A stretch of 64,000 nucleotides of DNA from NCBI RefSeq assembly GCF_001957125.1, contig NZ_MPHJ01000015.1, forward strand, positions 54,923 to 118,922. The letters run 5' to 3'. The DNA is from Shewanella sp. UCD-KL12 (GTDB lineage: Bacteria > Pseudomonadota > Gammaproteobacteria > Enterobacterales > Shewanellaceae). Positions 35,188 to 43,970 of the stretch are shown one piece after another (the stretch's first letter is position 1; each line of letters starts with the position of its first letter). Made by a program: the position numbers and the translations under genes. The notes beneath the pieces are model-generated. The model did not search any database. It saw only the letters and a list, made by a program, of their open reading frames with translations, and had not been told where the DNA came from.

Positions 35188-35433
35188 CTAGCAGGTTATC
35201 AGCACTTGCCTACAGCGGGTATTTTTCAACATATCGTTATATTCCTCAAATGAACAATACTGACGACTGTGTTTTCTCACCTCAACGCCATTTAGGAATA
35301 GTGCGCTTTGATGCTCACAATATGCCTGATATGCGCCTTCAAGATTATTCTTTAGCAAACTATTCAGCTCTCTTTCACATATTGAGCGTTCAAAAACTGA
35401 TGTTTGACTCATCACCTTAGTCTCTAAAACCAT
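35188..35433 (-). CDS. Small hypothetical protein
   Basis: 81 residues, hydrophilic, without signal or membrane segment. It has three cysteines (ERSICERE, QAYCEHQ, RQYCSFEE) plus two near the C terminus (NTRCRQVLITC). No family recognised. ATG 35433 has GGAG seven bases upstream and is 11 bp after the stop of the small membrane protein gene, which supports a real two-gene unit. Function unknown. Confidence 0.6.
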   Translation of the reverse strand: MVLETKVMSQTSVFERSICERELNSLLKNNLEGAYQAYCEHQSALFLNGVEVRKHSRQYCSFEEYNDMLKNTRCRQVLITC

Positions 35434-35444
35434 GGCTTACTCCA

Positions 35445-35606
35445 TCACAATGACAAGGCTTTATCGGCTTCTTCTTGCTGTTTTCTTTGCTCTGCTAATT
35501 GCTTCTGTAATCGAATATCTTTAGTTATTCCATACACAATAAATGACAGTAGTATGAACAAACCAATGCCGACTTTAAAAATGTGCTCAGTGATAATATT
35601 GTCCAT
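35445..35606 (-). CDS. Small single-pass membrane protein
   Basis: 53 residues, easily missed by gene callers. An N-terminal helix (KVGIGLFILLSFIVYGI) is followed by a charged, probably coiled-coil tail of Gln, Lys, Glu and Arg. The start is ATG 35606, with another in-frame ATG 12 bp upstream. It precedes the 81-residue protein by 11 bp, and together they form a short leftward operon. No family recognised. Confidence 0.55.
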   Translation of the reverse strand: MDNIITEHIFKVGIGLFILLSFIVYGITKDIRLQKQLAEQRKQQEEADKALSL

Positions 35607-35637
35607 CTCAACATCCATTAAGTTATCAACCGCTTAT

Positions 35638-35967
35638 ATTTATAAGCACTTAATGAATTATCAGCGACAACAATGAAGATAAACTTAAACTGATCACAAC
35701 AGCGACAATGCAAGCGATAAAGACTGCAATGCATTAACCAAGGTAAAACCTACCCCACCAAATTAACTGCAAAGCGATCACCTGACAGTCAAAAAAGAAA
35801 CAAAGGCATCAACCGAATGTTACACCTTCAGCTAAACAAGTTACTTAAGGGTAACTTTGCCTAAATAACCAGCATGACGCTTTATTTTGTTACATTTCTG
35901 TTGAGGAAAGAGATATAAGCCGCTAGCATCTATATATAGCCGCAATGGTGATGAATATAAGGCATTA
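35638..35967. promoter_or_regulatory. Upstream region of the diguanylate cyclase gene
   Basis: 330 bp with promoters of divergent transcripts. A perfect 7-bp dyad AAGTTAC (35838-35844)/GTAACTT (35851-35857) lies about 110 bp before the cyclase start and is the best operator candidate. Promoter boxes are not clear enough to place. Confidence 0.4.
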
Positions 35968-38142
35968 ATGTTCAAGATAAATTATAAGCATCTTCAACTT
36001 TCTCTACTTTTAGGTGTAATCGGCCTAATTGTTAACTTGTACCCCATTCCCCTGTTTGGCAATGTACAACTAATTTTAGGCAACGCAAGCTTCATTGTTG
36101 CTGCTATTATTCTTGGTCCTAGCTACGCCTTAGTAACGGCTTTTCTCTGCGCGATTGGGCTATATGTCTCTTGGGCCAGTCCTCATGTTTTCCTTATCTT
36201 CTGTTTAGAAGCCGTCTGGCTGGGACTTGCTAGAAGAAAAGATATCTATTCTCTATATGCAGACATTGGGTTTTGGCTTATTTTAGGCATGCCGCTGTTT
36301 GTATTATATGTCTATCTATTTTCTTCGCTTCCTGAAAGCCACCTCACTTTTATTACGCTAAAACAAGGGATTAATGGTTTATTTTGTGCAGCTATTGGCT
36401 CACTTGCCGTCACAGTACTTTCAGGTTTATGGCATTTTGAAGATAAGATTAAAGATAAAAAAAGACGTAGCTTCAACGCTCAGTTGACCTATAGCTTTGC
36501 TTTAGTGTTAACGATCTCTTTATTAGGCTCAGCATTAATATTCAACCATCAAGTGATCTTAAAACAACAAGAGAGCTTACAACGCAATTTGCAAGACTCA
36601 GTGACTCACTTAGGGCAAGCTACAGAGGCTTTTTTAGATACCCACAAACAGGCTATTGATAATGCTTCTAATTGGTTAAGTCTTTCAAGCACAGACATAT
36701 CTGACTGGCAACGTAAACTGGCTAAACTGCATCAAAGCTATCCCGGCTTTGCCACTATGCTGGTCACAGATGCTGATGCACGCATTACTGCTGCTAGCCC
36801 GCTTTCGAACCTTGGTATAGAGAAGGTCAAAAACAGAGAGATAAGCATTGCCGATAGGCATTACTTTAAAGAAGCATACTTTAACCAGATCACCTATATC
36901 TCGCCCGCCTTTCTTGGCAGGGGCTTTGGCAGTGATCCCATCGTTGCTATAAGTGCACCAATATATGGTAGCGAGGATAAAAAGCAGCCCACAGGGATCA
37001 TTGAAGGGTCTTTTGATTTAACAAACTTTGCTCATATTGAGCATAAAAATAAAGTCTACCAACAGCAATCTATGATTATCATTGATGAAACTGGTAGGGT
37101 TATCTATGCATCAGAGCAATTAGGCCTGACTCCTTTATCACTATTTACATGGGCGCTAAGTGGTAAAGATTACAAAACCACACTGCCGATGCTAAACCTA
37201 CACGACATTGAAAACCCGAATCCAGAATATGTCTATGATCGTTATATTCTCACCAATGATTGGCAGCTCTTCCTTGTCCAGCCTTTTTCACCACTGCTTA
37301 TCGTATTACAGACGCAATTTCTTACGACATTTGCATTATTAATCCTGTCCATCGTCATCACTGTCGGTGTAACGAGAGTGCTCAGTAGTAGGTTGACCCA
37401 GCCACTTGGCGTCATTGCCAAAAGGTTCGCCAAAGAGGGACACTCTAAAGCAGAGGACTACCATATCAATGAAGAGTCTCCGATTGAGTTCTTAAATTTA
37501 TATAAGAGTATTAAACGCAGTAAACAGGAGCTTATCTCTTATCAGCTAGAGCTAGAAGAGAAAGTTGCCTTAAGGACCTTTGAGCTTGAAAAAGCCAATA
37601 TAAAACTTCAGACCTTAGTGGAAAAAGATGAGCTAACCTCGCTCTATAACCGACGTTATGCCGAAGCAAAATTTAGGTCGACACAAGACTTTTGCCAACG
37701 TAGTGATGAGGTCATGGCTCTCGTTATCCTAGATATTGATAACTTTAAAGCCATTAACGATACCTATGGCCACCTTGGCGGTGATGAATGTCTGCGTCAG
37801 CTGTCCAAAGAGATGACGAGCTATTTTAAACGCGACACTGACGTTATTGCTCGTTACGGTGGTGAAGAGTTTTTATTAATACTCCCCTTCTGCAATGTAT
37901 TGATGATAGAGAAACATTTAAATGAATTACGCCTCAAGGTGAAGGCACTAACCATAGAGAATCCTTACGACAAGCGCCCTATTTCCATGACTGTCAGCAT
38001 CGGAGCCCTCATCGATAATGCGAGTTTCAGTACTCAACTAGATGACTGGTTTAAACAAGCTGATCTCAATCTATATCGTGCAAAAGATGAGGGCAGAGAT
38101 AAGGTTATTATCTCTATGCCACTGCCTAAATCAGAGCACTAA
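35968..38142 (+). CDS. Membrane-bound diguanylate cyclase with Cache-like sensor
   Basis: 724 residues. An N-terminal multi-helix membrane domain (about 8-160), a second helix at about 173-195, an extracytoplasmic Cache-like sensor (about 200-450, with IADRHYFKEAYFN), a further helix, a HAMP-like segment, coiled coil, then a GGDEF domain. The active-site signature is GGEEF at 631-635 with the product-inhibition I-site RDTD at 622-625. It should make c-di-GMP from two GTP in response to a ligand or envelope signal. Its stop overlaps the convergent alpha/beta-hydrolase stop by 4 bp. Confidence 0.94.
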   Translation: MFKINYKHLQLSLLLGVIGLIVNLYPIPLFGNVQLILGNASFIVAAIILGPSYALVTAFLCAIGLYVSWASPHVFLIFCLEAVWLGLARRKDIYSLYADIGFWLILGMPLFVLYVYLFSSLPESHLTFITLKQGINGLFCAAIGSLAVTVLSGLWHFEDKIKDKKRRSFNAQLTYSFALVLTISLLGSALIFNHQVILKQQESLQRNLQDSVTHLGQATEAFLDTHKQAIDNASNWLSLSSTDISDWQRKLAKLHQSYPGFATMLVTDADARITAASPLSNLGIEKVKNREISIADRHYFKEAYFNQITYISPAFLGRGFGSDPIVAISAPIYGSEDKKQPTGIIEGSFDLTNFAHIEHKNKVYQQQSMIIIDETGRVIYASEQLGLTPLSLFTWALSGKDYKTTLPMLNLHDIENPNPEYVYDRYILTNDWQLFLVQPFSPLLIVLQTQFLTTFALLILSIVITVGVTRVLSSRLTQPLGVIAKRFAKEGHSKAEDYHINEESPIEFLNLYKSIKRSKQELISYQLELEEKVALRTFELEKANIKLQTLVEKDELTSLYNRRYAEAKFRSTQDFCQRSDEVMALVILDIDNFKAINDTYGHLGGDECLRQLSKEMTSYFKRDTDVIARYGGEEFLLILPFCNVLMIEKHLNELRLKVKALTIENPYDKRPISMTVSIGALIDNASFSTQLDDWFKQADLNLYRAKDEGRDKVIISMPLPKSEH

Positions 38143-39608
38143 AACGATGTATGAATGTCTGAGATAAAGTCATCTGCTTTCTCAATCATATAGGGGAAAA
38201 AAGGGTTCCATTTTTGCCTTAAGATCTCGTCGGCAGAGACCCCTAACACTCCCCGCTCACCTCTTGAAGAAGCCGCTCCTATCTGTATTCTCTCAATATA
38301 ATTGACCCCTTCAGGGCCGTACAAGCTGTCCTCAATAGGAAATGGCAAAGCCACATGAGACAGTGAAAATACGTTATAGGGCCAGCTTGTTGCCAAACTG
38401 ACTTTCTCAGTATCTCCATTAGCAAAGTAAGTTTCCGCTTCAACATCTCTCAGGTTTTCATGGGTTGCTAAATTATTATGTACGAGGGTCAAGTCATAAT
38501 CTAAGTACTGGGTATTAAATAAACCTAAGTGATCAAGCATAGGATCTTCAGGTATGAGTCCCATATTGATGTCAGTGCGATTAATATCAAACACCACCAA
38601 CTGATGATTATGTTTAGGGAGTTTGTGATAAAGCCCTGTAAACACAGCCTCAGTTGATACCGTATCATCCGTCAAGGACTGAAAGGTTAATATCGAGGGC
38701 AAAGCCATCAATTGCTCATCTGTCAGCTGTTGCAAAATATGCTGATTTCGCTCGGCTAGCTGATACACAACATCGCCAGCATTAACAGCAAAAGAGTTAT
38801 ATTTAAAGGGATCATACTCTGTCTGAATGCTGTTCCAACTCAGCTTTTCTAGCCCTAATAACTCACCGAGTTTAGCCTGCCACTGCGCGCCTGCTGCGAC
38901 GGGGGGTAAACCAATAGCCGGGGAGATAAACACCATGGCGGAGTAATCTGGCTTTTGCTGAGCTAAGACACGCTCCAATTCATGGTTTAACGCCAGTGCC
39001 GCTCCCGTTGAAAACCCAACCACATAAATGGGCTTTCCCTTAAGTTGTTTGTTCAAGTGTTCTGAAGCAAGGGATACTGCAGCAGCCATATCTTGCCACT
39101 TAACATCGACTAAACCCGATGGGATAGTCCCGTGCCCAGGAAGTCTTAGACCAAGAATATGGGCTTTACCCTTGAAGTGTTTAGCAACATGAGAAAGTGC
39201 ATAAGGTGAGTCCGACATACCGTGCAGCAAGAGCACGCCATAATCAGCGTCTTCCTTTGACCACTCATAGCTTTTGTTCCAATCGATACGCCAATTTTGT
39301 GGATCAGCTAAACTACCCCTTACATACCGATTTAAAACAGATGGGTGAGGAGCTTGAGTTTGATCGTAGATCTTGCGCTCGACCTCCTCGAAAAGCTTTT
39401 GCTCTAGAGAGATATATTGAGAAAAAGTCTCAATGGCCAAGCTGCTATTATACTCTGACTCTAAATCAACCGTGTGCCAGATATCCAGATCTGGTCTTGA
39501 GTTCAGTAGCCAAACTCCCGTCGCTAACAGGGCAATAAAGATCCCTATAGAAGCATAAATTAATGCCATGACAAGGTGTTTAGTGGAGCCAATAACAATG
39601 GTTTTCAT
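38139..39608 (-). CDS. Alpha/beta hydrolase
   Basis: 489 residues with an N-terminal membrane anchor (about 10-35). The hydrolase core shows LLHGMSDSPYALS (oxyanion region, 129-135), LPGHGT (158-160) and the nucleophile elbow GFSTG with Ser200. The acid and His are further along (DDTVS, DHLGL). It is larger than a typical 300-residue lipase because of long insertions. Substrate unknown; esterase or lysophospholipase is plausible. It converges on the diguanylate cyclase with overlapping stop codons. Confidence 0.87.
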   Translation of the reverse strand: MKTIVIGSTKHLVMALIYASIGIFIALLATGVWLLNSRPDLDIWHTVDLESEYNSSLAIETFSQYISLEQKLFEEVERKIYDQTQAPHPSVLNRYVRGSLADPQNWRIDWNKSYEWSKEDADYGVLLLHGMSDSPYALSHVAKHFKGKAHILGLRLPGHGTIPSGLVDVKWQDMAAAVSLASEHLNKQLKGKPIYVVGFSTGAALALNHELERVLAQQKPDYSAMVFISPAIGLPPVAAGAQWQAKLGELLGLEKLSWNSIQTEYDPFKYNSFAVNAGDVVYQLAERNQHILQQLTDEQLMALPSILTFQSLTDDTVSTEAVFTGLYHKLPKHNHQLVVFDINRTDINMGLIPEDPMLDHLGLFNTQYLDYDLTLVHNNLATHENLRDVEAETYFANGDTEKVSLATSWPYNVFSLSHVALPFPIEDSLYGPEGVNYIERIQIGAASSRGERGVLGVSADEILRQKWNPFFPYMIEKADDFISDIHTSF

Positions 39609-39740
39609 ATTTTCCCAATAAGTTTCCCGCTAGGCTTGCAGATATAGCCTCAGCAAAAAATCAATTATTTCCGTTAACTTACATGCTTTTGCGAGGTAAA
39701 ATCTACCAATACTTGAATCGGCTCAAATTGGTGAGAAAAA

Positions 39741-40226
39741 ATGGACGAGCGCTCTACTCTTCATTCGCTTGGTTGTCAGACTGCTAAACACTGTTACTAC
39801 CTGCCAAACTGCCCTTCGCTTCCCAATAACTGGCATCTAGATTCAGCTGATGCCATCGCTCAATTGATTGCAGAAAACGGTAATCACTGGCGAAAGATTT
39901 TCACCATAATGGCTAAGCTTAGTGTTATTGGCACTGATTGGAAGAATTATAGAGATAGCGAGTTATTAAAACAAAATGAACAGATTCTTTTTGGCGCCAC
40001 ATCACTAAACAGCAGTGCTGACTTACACTTAGTTATCGGCTCTGTATCGGCAGAAAAACTCGCCCTGAGTCATCACAACGCTCAGTTTAAGGCTATAGAT
40101 GAGCAAGAAAAAGTTAGTTCAAACGGCAGTGATGTTATCCTCTGCCCCTATTTAGATTATCGACAATTTCCAAATATACTCATAGAGCAAACAAGAAACC
40201 ACTTAGCTGCTAATAACAAAAGCTAA
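39741..40226 (+). CDS. Hypothetical protein
   Basis: 161 residues, cytoplasmic (no signal or membrane segment). Recognisable only by repetitive Shewanella conservation, for example NWHLDSADAIAQLIAENGNHWRKIFTIMAKL. Three cysteines near the N terminus (GCQTAKHCYYLPNC) could bind metal. GGTGAG lies upstream of ATG 39741. No function known. Monocistronic, ended by a strong terminator. Confidence 0.7.
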   Translation: MDERSTLHSLGCQTAKHCYYLPNCPSLPNNWHLDSADAIAQLIAENGNHWRKIFTIMAKLSVIGTDWKNYRDSELLKQNEQILFGATSLNSSADLHLVIGSVSAEKLALSHHNAQFKAIDEQEKVSSNGSDVILCPYLDYRQFPNILIEQTRNHLAANNKS

Positions 40227-40249
40227 AAAAAGCGCCTAAGCGCTTTTTT
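40225..40249. terminator. Terminator between the hypothetical gene and nadE
   Basis: A-run, GCGC (40232-40235), loop CTAA, GCGC (40240-40243), T-run. A/T tracts on both sides let it act on both the rightward gene and leftward nadE. Confidence 0.85.
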
Positions 40250-40302
40250 ATCAAACTAATTCTCAGCTAGAATAATTTAACCATTCACATTAATCATTCA
40301 TA

Positions 40303-41133
40303 TTAGTCATAGATAGTTGGTATCGGCTCACGCTTATGCTGAGTCGACTTATAGATAGCCACAAGTCTATCCTCTACAACTGCATCGACAACCTTCCCCT
40401 CGAGAAAGTCATCAATCTCATCATAAGTCAGGCCTAATGCGACCTCATCTTCCAGCTGTGGCTTATCATCTTCAAGATCGGCCGTTGGTGCTTTATGTAC
40501 TAAGATATCTGGCGCTCCTAGAAAACCGGCGAGCTGCCTAACTTGTCGCTTATTAAGCCCAAATAGAGGGGCCAAATCACAAGCACCGTCGCCCCACTTA
40601 GTATAAAACCCAGTAATGTTTTCAGCGCTATGATCGGTACCGACCACCAAGCCTCCAGTTAACCCCGCTATTTCGTACTGAGCAACCATTCTCATTCTTG
40701 CTTTTACATTGCCTTTTACAAAATCAAGCTTATTGGTATCACTAATAGCAATTCCTGCAGCCTCTAGGCCTGAAAGCGTGTTGTTATGAATACCTGCAAC
40801 ACCTTCATGAATATTGACAGTCACCTGCTTTGAGGGAGCAATAAACTGGCAAGCCAACTGTGCTTCATCTTCATCTTTTTGAACATTGTAAGGTAATCGA
40901 ACAGCAATAAACTGATAAGTACCTTCGCCTACTTCTTGATTGAGTTCATCAACTGCGAGCTGGCACAATCGTCCGGTAAGTGATGAGTCAACACCACCGC
41001 TTATCCCCAAAACGATACTGTGGCAGTGTGATTCCTTGAGTTTAAGTTTGATAAAAGCCACACGTCTTTGCACTTCATACTCTGGCTCAATAGCGGGTTG
41101 AACCTTCATTTCACGTAGAATCTGTCCTTTCAC
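40303..41133 (-). CDS. nadE: NH3-dependent NAD+ synthetase
   Basis: About 276 residues, like E. coli NadE. The PP-loop is LGISGGVDSSLTGRLC; the KAPTADLEDDKPQL and GTDHSAENITGF motifs and GDGACDLAPLFGLNKRQVR confirm the family. It amidates nicotinate adenine dinucleotide to NAD+ with ATP and ammonia in the cytosol. GTG 41133 has GGAG eight bases upstream; an in-frame TTG at 41151 would add six residues. Divergent from the AraC-type regulator. Confidence 0.95.
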   Translation of the reverse strand: MKGQILREMKVQPAIEPEYEVQRRVAFIKLKLKESHCHSIVLGISGGVDSSLTGRLCQLAVDELNQEVGEGTYQFIAVRLPYNVQKDEDEAQLACQFIAPSKQVTVNIHEGVAGIHNNTLSGLEAAGIAISDTNKLDFVKGNVKARMRMVAQYEIAGLTGGLVVGTDHSAENITGFYTKWGDGACDLAPLFGLNKRQVRQLAGFLGAPDILVHKAPTADLEDDKPQLEDEVALGLTYDEIDDFLEGKVVDAVVEDRLVAIYKSTQHKREPIPTIYD

Positions 41134-41318
41134 AAGCTGAGCTCCAATCAAAATACGATATTTAGCAAATGAGCTTGCTATTATGAGCCAAAATGCTGAT
41201 TAATACAGTGTTATCTTGCAACATATTTTAAGGCTGCAATTTTTTACTAGCTTATATAATTAGCTAGCCGCTAAAATGAAAATAACTCAACAGAATCGCT
41301 TTTGATTGGTGCAACTTG

Positions 41319-42143
41319 ATGCTCGAAGAAAAAATTGAATATTGGCATAATCCAATTGCACCTGAAATCGAGCTCAGCAGAGCCAGTTTTCAGCACTTCG
41401 AATTCGACCAACATGTCCATCTCGATTATCACATAGGCGTGGTCACCAAAGGTGGGCAAAAGTACCAACATAAAGGTAGCAGTTATCAATTGGATAAAGG
41501 CTTTATATCAACGTTAAATCCAGATGAAGCCCATAATGGCCAAAGTACCCAAGAACAGGGCTATCAAGCCAGTATTATGTCGATTCCAGTTGAGTACGTT
41601 AATCACGTGGCCAGTGAGCTAAAACTTAAGGAGCAGTTCTTCCGCGACCCTCTTGTTTGGGCGCCCGATCTGCATCAAGCCTTTTCTCAGCTGCATCACT
41701 CTCTCACTTGCCAGCAAATGAGCCAAAACCGCCTTGCTATTGAAACTCACCTATTGGCCTTAACAACCGAGTTGTTCACACGCTTTGGCTCTGTCAAAAC
41801 TGGAGACACTGTTAACCATAAACTCAGTGCGCAGCAGTTACTTGATATTAAAAGTCAGTTTCACGATGAGCTGTACAGAGAGTTTCAACTTGATGATTTA
41901 GCTGCATCAGCGGGGTTAAGCAAGTTTCAATTTTTACGTCAGTTCAAATCTGCGACTGGCATGACGCCTCACGCTTATTTAAAAAGGATCAGGCTTGAGT
42001 ATGCCAAAAAAGCCTTAGCCAAAGGGCAAGCGGCCATAGATATTGCCCAGCAAGTCGGGTTTTTCGATCAAAGCCATCTTAATAAAGCCTTCAAAAGTGC
42101 ATTTCTTATTACGCCTTCCCACTTTCAAAAACGAGTGATATAA
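41319..42143 (+). CDS. AraC family transcriptional regulator
   Basis: 274 residues: a cupin-like N-terminal domain (HVHLDYHIGVVTKGGQKYQHKGSSYQL) and a C-terminal double helix-turn-helix of the AraC type (DDLAASAGLSKFQFLRQFKSATGMTPHAYLKRIRLEYAKKAL ... IAQQVGFFDQSHLNKAFKSAFLITPSHFQKR). Adjacent to a LysE exporter gene 131 bp downstream, which it may control, as is usual for AraC-LysE pairs. ATG 41319 is preceded by a TTG also in frame. Confidence 0.92.
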   Translation: MLEEKIEYWHNPIAPEIELSRASFQHFEFDQHVHLDYHIGVVTKGGQKYQHKGSSYQLDKGFISTLNPDEAHNGQSTQEQGYQASIMSIPVEYVNHVASELKLKEQFFRDPLVWAPDLHQAFSQLHHSLTCQQMSQNRLAIETHLLALTTELFTRFGSVKTGDTVNHKLSAQQLLDIKSQFHDELYREFQLDDLAASAGLSKFQFLRQFKSATGMTPHAYLKRIRLEYAKKALAKGQAAIDIAQQVGFFDQSHLNKAFKSAFLITPSHFQKRVI

Positions 42144-42274
42144 CCTCAGCTCGCCTATAGCGCACTTGGCGTGAGTCGCAAAAATGCTACAGTGATGAGT
42201 AGCTGCAATAATTTACAATACCCTAGCCTCGCTATCGGTCATGATAGGCCTAACTTAGTCACTTGGACCGCAAT

Positions 42275-42940
42275 ATGGAACTGAATCTTCTTCTCTCATT
42301 AGCTATTATTCATTTAGTGGCATTAGCAAGCCCAGGGCCTGACTTTGCGCTCGTGGTTAAAATGGCAAGTCAAGAAAGTCGCGCCACAGCCATTGCTTCA
42401 GCTGTTGGGATCTCGGTCGCCATCTTGCTGCATAGTTTACTCAGTCTTACTGGGGTGAGTTTAGTGATAAAAAGCTCTGCGATACTGTTTATGTCAGTCC
42501 AGTTAATCGGTGCCACTTATCTGGGCTGGATGGGGCTAGGTGCGATCCGCAGCGCTATAGCGCACTTCAAAGAGGTGTGGAGCAAAACGTCGTCCACTCA
42601 GCGCCTTGATGGTGAGGCAAATGAGCCGCTTTGCAATGGGCTCACCATAAAACAAGGCTTTATGCAGGGGCTTTATACCAACCTGCTCAACCCTAAGGCC
42701 ATGGTGTTTTTCATCACGTTGTTTTCTGCCTTAATTACGCCAGATATTAACCTTATTACAAAAGTCAGCGCTGTGACGATAATGCTTCTGCTGTCACTAA
42801 TCTGGTTTGTGTTTATCGCGTTAGTGTTATCAAAACCCAATATTCAACTGAGGGTCAGACAAGCCAGTCCTATTATAAACTTAGTCACAGGACTGCTATT
42901 TGTATCTGTTGCTATTGTTATCGTCAAAGGCGCTATCTAG
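42275..42940 (+). CDS. LysE family amino-acid exporter
   Basis: 221 residues with six membrane segments and the LysE/RhtB signature near the start (LLSLAIIHLVALASPGPDFALVVKMASQESR) and GFMQGLYTNLLNPKAMVFFITLF. It exports an amino acid or small metabolite; the substrate is not determined. ATG 42275 is preferred to an upstream in-frame TTG. Placed after an AraC-type regulator gene. Confidence 0.92.
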   Translation: MELNLLLSLAIIHLVALASPGPDFALVVKMASQESRATAIASAVGISVAILLHSLLSLTGVSLVIKSSAILFMSVQLIGATYLGWMGLGAIRSAIAHFKEVWSKTSSTQRLDGEANEPLCNGLTIKQGFMQGLYTNLLNPKAMVFFITLFSALITPDINLITKVSAVTIMLLLSLIWFVFIALVLSKPNIQLRVRQASPIINLVTGLLFVSVAIVIVKGAI

Positions 42941-42947
42941 ACAAACA

Positions 42948-42978
42948 CCTTGCTTAGCGATTTGGCCGCTAAGCAAGG
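42948..42978. terminator. Hairpin after the LysE gene
   Basis: A perfect 12-bp stem CCTTGCTTAGCG (42948-42959)/CGCTAAGCAAGG (42967-42978). It lacks a T-run; probably a transcript end between convergent genes. Confidence 0.6.
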
Positions 42979-43053
42979 AAAATAACCATCATATAACTCA
43001 TCAGATAAACGCATTAGATAGCGTCGCTTATTTTTATCATTTTCATTTTATGA

Positions 43054-43878
43054 CTAGTACAACCAACTTATCCTCAGACCAGCATAAAGTTGCTTTCCCT
43101 GCTTCATCTCATCAGATTTTAACCCTTTTTGTGGCGTTATATGGTTCAGGTGACCTTGAACTTGCAAACGATCGTTAATGACATGCATCGCCTCTAAACC
43201 GAGTTGAAAGTGACTTGGACCTGAATAGTCATCAATAACAAAACCAAAGTCGACAGCCTGTGTCCCATAGATGCTAAGAGATGTCTCATCAGTCAGCCAC
43301 CAGCTGTTACTGTGTATGCTGACTTCAACAAAGTGACCACCAGCTTGCAGGGAGTAGGTATAGTCAATGGAAGGGGTAAACCACTGAGATGCGGTATACA
43401 CCCATTGGGAGACCAGTTCAGTATCCCTGTCACGCTCAGTGCCATACACCTGGATAAATTGTAGCCCGATTGATAGCTCAAACTGAGGAGGCGTAGGAAT
43501 GTCGAACCCTACACCAAAATTTAGCTCTGTATAATCTTCAATCACTCCTCTGCCTAAGGCCAAAGAGAGAGTGAGCGCTTCTTGCTGTAATTGTGCCTCT
43601 GTCCAGATTATCCCTCCATTGTCTAATTGATTACGGCCTTGGGCCATGTACAGAGACTCAACGTCGACAGCAAATTCAAATTCTCTATTCATCTGCTGCA
43701 GATGATTATCTTCTGCCCCCTCTAATGCCGCTGTAAATGCCTGACTGGCCGTTGAAAATAACACCAAAACTAACATCAAAACGGTCACTGAAACTAACAC
43801 TAAGAATTTTGCTAGCATGTGAGCAAAAAAGCGGCTTATACATATAAAAAGACCATAGGTCTGCTGTTGGTAGGACAT
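43054..43878 (-). CDS. Hypothetical secreted beta-rich (outer-membrane-like) protein
   Basis: About 274 residues with a signal or anchor segment (LAKFLVLVSVTVLMLVLVLFSTASQAF), then alternating amphipathic strands (NFGVGFDIPTPPQFELSIGLQFIQVYG, YSLQAGGHFVEVSIHSNSWWLTD, LYAGLRISWLY) ending in an aromatic residue as outer-membrane barrels do. No named family is recognised. Start 43878 has AGGAGG seven bases upstream; the leader resembles that of mgtE. It lies 93 bp downstream of mgtE and probably shares its transcript. Confidence 0.6.
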   Translation of the reverse strand: MSYQQQTYGLFICISRFFAHMLAKFLVLVSVTVLMLVLVLFSTASQAFTAALEGAEDNHLQQMNREFEFAVDVESLYMAQGRNQLDNGGIIWTEAQLQQEALTLSLALGRGVIEDYTELNFGVGFDIPTPPQFELSIGLQFIQVYGTERDRDTELVSQWVYTASQWFTPSIDYTYSLQAGGHFVEVSIHSNSWWLTDETSLSIYGTQAVDFGFVIDDYSGPSHFQLGLEAMHVINDRLQVQGHLNHITPQKGLKSDEMKQGKQLYAGLRISWLY

Positions 43879-43970
43879 GGCTTGTCCTCCTATATCGTGT
43901 AAATACTTATCGGGACTAAACCCCATGAGATTTGCTCTTCCCCATGAGGTAAGAGCAAGTTAGGCTAGAA

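Noticed and set aside
42900..43178. 92-codon open frame overlapping the end of the LysE gene
   Set aside because: It lies in another frame across a strong hairpin and the 3' end of the convergent gene.
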